This document shows positions 58,430 to 64,000 of a DNA stretch of 64,000 nt, piece by piece. Position 1 is the first letter of the stretch. Each line of letters starts with the position of its first letter. The position numbers and the translations under genes were made by a program. The stretch spans positions 806,001 to 870,000 of the forward strand of contig NZ_CP010776.1 of NCBI RefSeq assembly GCF_001577755.1, in the 5' to 3' direction. The DNA comes from Rufibacter sp. DG15C (GTDB taxonomy: Bacteria > Bacteroidota > Bacteroidia > Cytophagales > Hymenobacteraceae). The notes beneath the pieces were generated by a model. It did no database searches and was not told the DNA's origin. It worked only from the letters and a program-made list of their open reading frames with translations.

Positions 58430-59290
58430 TTAATCCATTTTAAACCTTTGCGCCCAAACCGCTTGTTGAACAGAATCTAATCCGTGGTTAGTCAGAGAAT
58501 CATACAAATCGCCTTCTTTAGCAACTTTGTTGTGAAAGTAAGTAATTACTACCATCAACTGCTCTCTATCTCCACCCCAAAGCTTTGATAGGCTATCGTT
58601 AGCCAAGTTTGCATAATGTTTATTTATATTAAAGTGTACCTGCTCATGCAACAAAAGGTCCTTATCTCTTATACCTATTGATGCTTTTCGGTAAGACTTT
58701 GATTTATCCATACATGCTATAACTATGGCCGGCGGATAGTTATAAGCGATGTTGACTTTACCATAGAATGCATTAGTTATAAAAGCGTCATATTTTGAAG
58801 TATCACCTAATTCTAATCTCTCAGCATCATCTATTACTCTAAAATCCTCAAACGTCAGGTTGGGTTTCCAAGGAACATAAATATCGGATACCTCTGAACG
58901 CATGAAAGTTTCATGAGGAATTACTAGAAAAATTGAAGTAGTTAAAATTGCAACGAGTAAGGCTTTAGTTATATAACCAAGATTTGGCACCGATGACTTT
59001 ACCTTATAAACCCATATTGATATAGACACAAGAAGGAGAGCACAAACTGTATTGTAATAGGTGTAAGTTAACATTACAGGAATAGTTAACATCAAAAGGC
59101 CTATCAATAAGGCAATATAAGCTGACGAGGAATCATCTTTTAACAACCAACTTATAGCCTTGACTATCGAAATTATGAATAGAATTATTGGCGTAAAGAA
59201 TACAAAACCACTAACGCTACCAGATAATAATATTATAATGCTATAGACTATTCCCATAACTGAGAGAATAATGACTTTTGGATTATTCAT
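58430..59290 (-). CDS. Membrane protein with HExxH motif (DUF922-like)
   Basis: Protein of 286 residues in the AT-rich block. Residues 1-125 hold four or more hydrophobic helices (VIILSVMGIVYSIIILLSG, FFTPIILFIISIVKAISW, YIALLIGLLMLTIPVMLTY, LLVAILTTSIFLVIP). The rest is an extracytoplasmic domain that begins PWKPNLTFEDFR, and contains LLLHEQVHFNI, with His215, Glu216 and His219 in an HExxH zinc-binding arrangement and a further His225. This resembles the DUF922 putative Zn-peptidase fold. Proteolytic activity is a prediction only. Codon use is much more AT-rich than in neighbouring genes such as the isocitrate dehydrogenase. Confidence 0.7.
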   Translation of the reverse strand: MNNPKVIILSVMGIVYSIIILLSGSVSGFVFFTPIILFIISIVKAISWLLKDDSSSAYIALLIGLLMLTIPVMLTYTYYNTVCALLLVSISIWVYKVKSSVPNLGYITKALLVAILTTSIFLVIPHETFMRSEVSDIYVPWKPNLTFEDFRVIDDAERLELGDTSKYDAFITNAFYGKVNIAYNYPPAIVIACMDKSKSYRKASIGIRDKDLLLHEQVHFNINKHYANLANDSLSKLWGGDREQLMVVITYFHNKVAKEGDLYDSLTNHGLDSVQQAVWAQRFKMD

Positions 59291-59574
59291 TCGTCAATTC
59301 AAAAATTATTAAAATCAGCACTCTCTAATGAAAGGTAGCTTTTATAGTACAACTTCACTGAATAAAGGTAAAACAATGATTGATTGAGATGGATATAATA
59401 CCAAAAATACGATTTACTATTAGTATTAGCATGTATTATCACGTGTTTGTTAGTTGTATTGAATAAGATGAGCACTTTAATACCCTCATTAGATTTGTTT
59501 GCAATTCCCCAATTTATTGTATTCCCTAACAATAATCCCTTCTACCAGTTAAAGTAAAAACTTAAGCCTTAACC
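59291..59574. other. AT-rich gap, no gene supported
   Basis: About 284 bp, strongly AT-rich. A 77-codon minus-strand frame (59299-59532) is present, but its amino acids (Asn, Tyr, Lys, Ile-rich) match chance translation of AT-rich DNA. No palindrome or terminator seen. Confidence 0.5.
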
Positions 59575-60489
59575 ATGCCCAATCCCACCTCACCCAACAA
59601 CCTAACCATCATCCTCGCAGGAGCCACCGGCCACTTAGGAGGACTCATTGCCGAGGAGTTGCGCAAAAGAGGCGCGCACGTGCGGGCTTTGGTGCGGATG
59701 GAAACCGAGGCTGGCAAACGTTCTGCCTTGCAAGCCCTGGGCGCCGAGGTGGTGGAGGTGGATTTTCAAAATGCACCTGCCTTGACCCAGGCCTGCCAAG
59801 GTGGGACCTGCGTGGTGAGTGCTTTGTCTGGCTTGCGGGACGTCATGGTAGACACCCAGACCCAGCTCTTGAACGCGTCTGTACAGGCAAGCGTGCCCCG
59901 GTTTATTCCCTCAGACTTCTCCATTGATTTCACCCGGCTGGCCTATGGCAAGAACCGCAACCTGGACTTCAGGAAGGAGTTTAGCGAGGTGCTGGACAGC
60001 GCACCCATTGCCGGGACCTCGGTCCTGAACGGCATGTTCACAGACTTGCTCACGGGCCAGGCGCCGGTGGTGCTGTTCCCGTTAAAGCGCATCCTGTTCT
60101 GGGGCAACGCAGACCAGCCCCTGGATTTCACCACCATTGCCAACACCGCCCAATATACCGCCCTGGTGGCCCTAGACCCCAACACACCCCGCTACCTGCG
60201 CATCGCCGGCGATGTGCAATCGCCCAGAAGCCTGCAACGCGTCGCCAGCCAGGCCACAGGTCAACCCTTTAAACTCTTGAGAGCCGGCGGGCTGGGCGTC
60301 CTGAACGCAATGATTAAAGTGACCAAGACGCTTATGCGCAACAACCAGGAAGTGTTTCCGCCGTGGCAAGGCATGCAGTACCTGCGCGACATGCTCAGCG
60401 GAGAAACCAAACTGGCCCCCCTGGACAATGACCGCTACCCAGGCATGCGCTGGACCAGCGTGCAAGAAGTGCTGGCCACTAAAAAGTAA
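59575..60489 (+). CDS. NmrA-like NAD(P)-binding protein
   Basis: Atypical SDR of the NmrA/isoflavone-reductase-like group, 304 residues, probably reducing or sensing with NADP(H). The glycine motif is ILAGATGHLGG near residue 13, followed by an arginine-containing ALVRMETEAGKR after strand 2, favouring NADP(H). LGAEVVEVDFQNAPAL and VVSALSGLRDVMVDTQTQLL follow, then PRFIPSDFSIDF and the active-site-like YGKNRNLDFRKEF, which keeps a lysine in NRNLDFRK. Substrate is not known. GC content returns to the regional level here, marking the end of the AT-rich block. A palindrome begins 5 bp after the stop. Confidence 0.88.
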   Translation: MPNPTSPNNLTIILAGATGHLGGLIAEELRKRGAHVRALVRMETEAGKRSALQALGAEVVEVDFQNAPALTQACQGGTCVVSALSGLRDVMVDTQTQLLNASVQASVPRFIPSDFSIDFTRLAYGKNRNLDFRKEFSEVLDSAPIAGTSVLNGMFTDLLTGQAPVVLFPLKRILFWGNADQPLDFTTIANTAQYTALVALDPNTPRYLRIAGDVQSPRSLQRVASQATGQPFKLLRAGGLGVLNAMIKVTKTLMRNNQEVFPPWQGMQYLRDMLSGETKLAPLDNDRYPGMRWTSVQEVLATKK

Positions 60490-60493
60490 AACC

Positions 60494-60531
60494 CGTTTTT
60501 GGCCTGTTTTCTGTAAAACAGGCCAAAAACG
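60494..60531. repeat. 38-bp intergenic palindrome, copy 27 (closest to consensus)
   Basis: Left arm CGTTTTTGGCCTGTTTTC is the consensus exactly; right arm TAAAACAGGCCAAAAACG differs in one base. It lies between convergent genes, where it could act as terminator for both. Confidence 0.97.
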
Positions 60532-60577
60532 GGTGCTGTATTTCTGCTGGGCAAGATAATCTCCCCAGCCAAACGGT

Positions 60578-61549
60578 TTAGCGGTTGGCCACAATGGCAA
60601 ACTTCTGGTGCTTGGTATCCAATACCAGCGTAGTTCCCAAAAAGAGCTTATTGCCCGTCATCCCGCCCATCCCCGAAAACCGCATCAAGGTAGTATTTAT
60701 GAAACTCATGCCCTCCATGTAGGTGGCTTGCTTGACAGGAATCTGCGTCTGGCCGAACGTGGCCGTTTTGCTGGTGTTGATGGTGAACGCCGTGAGGGTA
60801 GTGCCCCAGGAATTTACCTTGGTCGTGTCGGTATGGCTTCCTTGGTCGGCCAGTTCTTTCCAGGTAGACTGGTTGGTGAGCAACTCATAGGCGCTGGCGC
60901 CGGTGTCAAACATCAACTTGGTTTCTTTGCCGTTGATGGTAGAAGGGAGCATGACGCGTCTGTTCTCAAATTCAAAGTCCAGCATGGGCGTAGAAGCCGG
61001 AATCTCTTTGGGCAATTGGTCGCCCCAGAAGATGACGCCTTTGGGGTAGTCAATGGCCACCACCTTGTTCTCAATAAAGTCTGAGCCCAGCGTGCCAATC
61101 ACTTCTACCTGGGTAGTGTCTTCCCAGTTAATGCCCGTGGTCCCGTTGGCCAGCACTTTCATTTCTGTAGCCGTCACCGCCAGGTCACCCACATTGAATT
61201 TCATGTCTTGCAAGGACAGGCCGTTCTCTTTTTGGTGCAGGTTATAGGTGCCGTACTTTTTCTGAAGCGCCTCTACTTTGCTTTGGTAGAAAAGCGAGTA
61301 CGGCGCGCCCGTGTCTAACTGCATGTAGAACTTCTTAGAAGAACCCGGCAAGGTCACCGGCACCAAAAGAAAAGCATGAGTATCATTGGCATCACCGCGC
61401 CATACAAACGGAATGTAGTGGGCCTGGTTGGCCATGTGCAGTTGGTTGGCAGGCGGGGCAAACTTCTTCTTGAAGTAGAAGCAACCTCCTACTGAGCTCA
61501 GGATAAACAGTACAACAAAAACGAGGGAGAGTCTTTTCAGCAGTTTCAT
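60578..61549 (-). CDS. Retropepsin-like aspartyl protease lipoprotein
   Basis: Predicted lipoprotein of 323 residues with two aspartyl-protease half-motifs, FYMQLDTGAPYSLFY (Asp79) and KLMFDTGASAYELLT (Asp215), as in secreted pepsin-like or duplicated retropepsin-like proteases. The signal MKLLKRLSLVFVVLFILSSV ends in GGC (Cys23). The start at 61549 is chosen because the residues from 61639 to there are not signal-like. The surroundings of each DTG are hydrophobic, as needed for the active site, but protease activity is unproven. A long gap of ordinary sequence follows before the XRE gene. Confidence 0.85.
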   Translation of the reverse strand: MKLLKRLSLVFVVLFILSSVGGCFYFKKKFAPPANQLHMANQAHYIPFVWRGDANDTHAFLLVPVTLPGSSKKFYMQLDTGAPYSLFYQSKVEALQKKYGTYNLHQKENGLSLQDMKFNVGDLAVTATEMKVLANGTTGINWEDTTQVEVIGTLGSDFIENKVVAIDYPKGVIFWGDQLPKEIPASTPMLDFEFENRRVMLPSTINGKETKLMFDTGASAYELLTNQSTWKELADQGSHTDTTKVNSWGTTLTAFTINTSKTATFGQTQIPVKQATYMEGMSFINTTLMRFSGMGGMTGNKLFLGTTLVLDTKHQKFAIVANR

Positions 61550-61641
61550 AGCAAGTGTTTTTTTTCTTGCAATGTTAGGGCAGAGACCAGCGCTTGAACA
61601 CGCCACTCTTACGCCATATGCCCGCCAAACACACGCCAAGG

Positions 61642-61660
61642 CCGTTTTTGCCTATGACAT
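61642..61660. repeat. Half copy of the 38-bp palindrome
   Basis: Only the left-arm segment GCCGTTTTTGCCTATGAC is recognisable, upstream of the retropepsin-like gene. The second half has no matching arm. Confidence 0.35.
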
Positions 61661-61699
61661 TCTTACGCCATTCCTGACAAAGCTAGTATTAAGTGTGTT

Positions 61700-62344
61700 T
61701 TACCCGAACAAATAGAACCCTACGGGATAGAGATTTTGGCTGGTTCTCAGCTTAACCGCACCATACAAAATGGCCGCAATGTTGAGCGCATAAAAGAAGA
61801 AAAACGTCCCGAGGACCAGAAAGCCCAGCCTCACCTGGAAGTAATACGCCAGCGCTAATTGGACGCCCAAGGCCAGCAACAAACCCAGGTGCATGCCCAC
61901 ACACCACAACACTTGAAAGTTGACCACTCGCGCGCCCAAGACTCTGGCCTCTGACCCTTCCGGCTGTTTCCTCCAGAGCCACAACGGCACTAGAAAACCC
62001 AAATACGGCAACACCAGAAACGCGAAGGACGCGATGTTCAACTGTTGCAACCACATGCTGAGCGCCCCCGGCGAATGTATCATCGGCTGAACCGCAGGCG
62101 GGGCCACCTCCTGCTCCACCGCCACAGGCAGAGACGGCACTTCGGATTCTTCCGGCCTGGCAAATTCCTCCACCGGTTTGCCCAAGGCCTGCGCCAAAGA
62201 TTTCAGGGTATAGCCCCGCGGGATGCTCTTGCCCCCCTCAATCCGTTGAATGGTCCTCAAGCTGATTTGCGAAAGGTCAGCCAGGTCTTCTTGTGACAAG
62301 CCTTGGCTCTTTCTATAGGTGGTGACTTTATCAGCTAGGTTCAT
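61700..62344 (-). CDS. XRE-type HTH fused to a membrane domain
   Basis: Protein of 214 residues. Residues ~1-60 form an XRE/Cro HTH (LADKVTTYRKSQGLSQEDLADLSQISLRTIQRIEGGKSIPRGYTL). A Pro/Glu-rich linker follows (~70-100), then four hydrophobic helices (ASFAFLVLPYLGFLVPLWLW, QVLWCVGMHLGLLLALGVQL, FLVLGTFFFFYALNIAAIL) resembling the DUF4870 fold. It is a membrane-tethered DNA-binding protein. The start at 62344 (ATG) is preferred over a TTG three codons upstream. Such fusions are common in Bacteroidota; the signal they read is unknown. Confidence 0.85.
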   Translation of the reverse strand: MNLADKVTTYRKSQGLSQEDLADLSQISLRTIQRIEGGKSIPRGYTLKSLAQALGKPVEEFARPEESEVPSLPVAVEQEVAPPAVQPMIHSPGALSMWLQQLNIASFAFLVLPYLGFLVPLWLWRKQPEGSEARVLGARVVNFQVLWCVGMHLGLLLALGVQLALAYYFQVRLGFLVLGTFFFFYALNIAAILYGAVKLRTSQNLYPVGFYLFG

Positions 62345-62445
62345 GAGGTTCAAGCAGAATAGGAATGCAGAATTCTTTCCTTAAAAGTAAGCAATAGTGG
62401 GTAGCGGTTTTTGCCTAGCCTGTAAATTCTCTTGATATCATTAAG

Positions 62446-62483
62446 CGTTTTTGGCATCTATTCCAGAAAACAGCCTAAAAACG
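62446..62483. repeat. 38-bp intergenic palindrome, copy 28
   Basis: Divergent gap between the XRE and DUF4394 genes. Left CGTTTTTGGCATCTATTC, right GAAAACAGCCTAAAAACG. A separate left-arm fragment (CGGTTTTTGCCTAGCC) is at 62405-62420. Confidence 0.85.
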
Positions 62484-62625
62484 CTTTATAGAAAATATAG
62501 GAGGGCTCAATCTTACTTCCGCCACTGTGTGTTCTGAGCATGGCAAGTTTATTTAGAAGCCCGCAATCTGGGCATCAAGCCAGTTCGTAGGTCCCTACAT
62601 ATGAACCACTTAAACACATCTTGCT

Positions 62626-63519
62626 ATGAAAACAAACAAACATTTTGCCTTCGGGCTTTCGGGATTTCTCTCCATTTCCCTGTTATTTTCTTCTTGCTCT
62701 ACAGATGAGCTTGAGACCTTGACCCCACAAAACGCGACGGCTATTGACGCAGCTAAAAAGATGGACAGCCCCACCCTTTTTTATGCGCTTACCAATATGA
62801 ATCAGTTGGTGAAGTACAGCTCCAACCAAACCATACAGGAGATGAGCGCGGTTAGCATTACCGGCTTACAAAGCGGCGAGAGCCTCTTGGGCATTGATTT
62901 CCGGCCAGCCACGGGCCAACTGTATGCCGTTAGTAACCAAAGTAGATTGTATGTGATTGATCAAATGACGGGGGCTGCCATGGCTATAGGTTCTCAGCCC
63001 TTCTCCCCTGCCATTGAGGGCACAGAGGTGGGCTTTGACTTTAACCCGACGGTAGACCGCATTAGGTTAGTGACCAACACAGGCCAGAATCTTCGTTTGA
63101 ACCCCATCACAGGAACAGTGGCTGCCATTGACGGTGATTTGAACCCAGGAAACCCGGCGGTAGTAGCCGCGGCGTATACCAACAGCATGGCCGGCGCTAC
63201 GTCTACCACCCTGTATGACATTGACGTAAACACTGACAAGCTCTACATTCAGTCTCCTCCTAACAGCGGCGGATTGGTAGAAGTAGGTAGCCTAAACGTG
63301 CAGGCCTCCGGCGAAGGCGGATTTGACATTTCCCCAGGCAACTCCATGGCCCTTGCTGTTTTGTATGGCCGGGGTGGCGGCGATGCCGATCAACAAGAAG
63401 AATCAAACGGCAACAAATACCGGTTCTACTCCATTGACCTGCAGACGGGCAAGGCGAAGAACCTGGGCAAAACAGACCGAGCCGTAATTGGTATTGCCAT
63501 CATGCCAACTGGCAACTAA
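62626..63519 (+). CDS. DUF4394 lipoprotein
   Basis: Exported lipoprotein of 297 residues. The signal ends in FSSC (Cys24), followed by STDELETLTPQ. The remainder is a DUF4394 beta-propeller: LFYALTNMNQLVKYSSNQ, GESLLGIDFRPATGQLYAVS, GTEVGFDFNPTVDRIRLVTNTGQNLRLNPITGTV and a terminal VIGIAIMPTGN. DUF4394 proteins are widespread in Bacteroidota and Actinobacteria and their function is unknown. A low-complexity insertion GRGGGDADQQEESNGNK sits near residue 250. The gene is followed by a long bidirectional terminator. Confidence 0.93.
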   Translation: MKTNKHFAFGLSGFLSISLLFSSCSTDELETLTPQNATAIDAAKKMDSPTLFYALTNMNQLVKYSSNQTIQEMSAVSITGLQSGESLLGIDFRPATGQLYAVSNQSRLYVIDQMTGAAMAIGSQPFSPAIEGTEVGFDFNPTVDRIRLVTNTGQNLRLNPITGTVAAIDGDLNPGNPAVVAAAYTNSMAGATSTTLYDIDVNTDKLYIQSPPNSGGLVEVGSLNVQASGEGGFDISPGNSMALAVLYGRGGGDADQQEESNGNKYRFYSIDLQTGKAKNLGKTDRAVIGIAIMPTGN

Positions 63520-63563
63520 GCCATTCGTTCTCTCTTGGGTAGTTTCTTCAACCCACCCCATCT

Positions 63564-63610
63564 TAAACAAAGAAGCCGTTTCAATCTAGTTGAAACGGCT
63601 TCTTTGTTTA
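63564..63610. terminator. Bidirectional terminator
   Basis: TAAACAAAGAAGCCGTTTCA (63564-63583) pairs perfectly with 63591-63610 around a 7-nt loop. It lies between the convergent DUF4394 and TPR genes. Confidence 0.92.
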
Positions 63611-63710
63611 GTGAGCATCAGCAATAGACTTTCTTTTACTGAGATGAGTATCCTTAATGGCAACTGCCAAGATACCTTGGCCAACTTTGCTTGTACAGGG
63701 AATGATTCTA

Positions 63711-64000
63711 CTATTTCCCCGCCTCCAGGCTTTTCAGCTTTCTTCTGGTTTCTGCTACTTCCTCCAAAGACAGTGCCTTTTTAAAAGCTTCCATGGCTTT
63801 CTTCTTATTACCTACCGCCACGTAATAGTCGCCCATGGAATCATAGAGGTTGCCCACGGCGGGGTAGTTTTCAAGGTTTAATTGGAAAAATTGGTAGGCC
63901 TTGTCATACCGTTTTTCGCTCAAAGAAATATAACCCAGCGTATTCACTGTGGTCATGTCCGGCAACACTGGGTATTGTAGCATAGCAGACACGGCACGGT
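63711..64000 (-). CDS. TPR-containing protein, C-terminal part, cut by window edge
   Basis: The last 96 codons of a gene that continues past the right edge. It shows two or three TPR-like helix pairs: LGYISLSEKRYDKAYQFFQLNLENYPAVG and GDYYVAVGNKKKAMEAFKKALSLEEVAE. In Bacteroidota, such a C-terminus commonly ends an esterase-like (alpha/beta hydrolase) or beta-lactamase-fold protein, but the catalytic part is outside the window, so no function is assigned. The frame is open to the edge, so the ATG and GTG codons seen near 63983-63992 are not necessarily starts. Confidence 0.75.
   Translation of the reverse strand, partial: RAVSAMLQYPVLPDMTTVNTLGYISLSEKRYDKAYQFFQLNLENYPAVGNLYDSMGDYYVAVGNKKKAMEAFKKALSLEEVAETRRKLKSLEAGK

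Noticed and set aside
59299-59532. 77-codon minus-strand frame
   Set aside because: Asn/Tyr/Ile/Lys-rich, consistent with chance in AT-rich DNA; no start signal or family.

Overview
The window reads as chromosome of a Bacteroidota bacterium, most likely a Hymenobacteraceae member (Rufibacter, Nibribacter or Pontibacter type; the genus is inferred, not demonstrated). Supporting signs are a SusC/SusD polysaccharide locus, a protein with a type IX secretion C-terminal signal, promoters of the Bacteroidota type (TTTG ... TAnnTTTG), weak ribosome binding sites, a tmRNA whose tag ends in AMAA, and families typical of the phylum (DUF4112, DUF4394, DUF1080, TolB-amidohydrolase fusions). No phage, integrase, transposase, CRISPR array, rRNA or tRNA was recognised.

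Layout. 1-14.7 kb: sucD (cut by the window edge) with a clear promoter, the UV endonuclease uvsE, lipoproteins, an SGNH esterase, a PlsC-like acyltransferase, a Dph6-like ATPase, DUF4112, a GNAT acetyltransferase, an SDR, a 1140-residue TolB/amidohydrolase fusion, and a DUF1080 + TIM-barrel isomerase pair. 14.9-18.9 kb: a type IX secreted adhesin-like protein and an AI-2E-type transporter. 19.2-36.2 kb: one polysaccharide utilisation locus read leftwards: a membrane-spanning Y_Y_Y/LuxR regulator, SusC, SusD, a GH144-like glucanase, a LamG lipoprotein, a second GH144-like enzyme coupled to a GH43-discoidin protein, and a GH3 beta-glucosidase. Two GH144-like proteins plus GH3 suggest beta-1,2-glucan as the substrate. 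36.4-54 kb: tmRNA, a YjjG-type nucleotidase, an ArsR repressor with a perfect candidate operator on its own promoter, an M1 peptidase, a J-domain protein, HupE-like, ClpB, an SPFH protein with a small partner, endonuclease V, and a PAS-rich histidine kinase with a lipoprotein. 54.1-56.3 kb: monomeric isocitrate dehydrogenase. 56.4-59.6 kb: an AT-rich block with a Yip1-like protein, YiaA, a Crp/Fnr regulator and a membrane metallopeptidase-like protein. 59.6-64 kb: an NmrA-like reductase, a retropepsin-like lipoprotein, a membrane-bound XRE protein, a DUF4394 lipoprotein and the end of a TPR protein.

The strongest unexplained signal is a 38-bp near-perfect palindrome, arms CGTTTTTGGCCTGTTTTC and its reverse complement around a 2-nt centre, found 27 times in the gaps between genes (about one per 2.4 kb) and only once touching a gene end. 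Arms co-vary in several copies. Inside the polysaccharide locus the copies divide the presumed transcript into SusC-SusD, GH144-LamG, GH144-GH43 and GH3 segments. A second family, about 560 bp long, is present twice (43.4-44.0 and 48.7-49.3 kb), with modules of it near 8.8 kb. A third notable signal is a TTGAC-N4-GTCAA operator between the Crp/Fnr gene and yiaA, placed about 41.5 bp upstream of the predicted yiaA start site.
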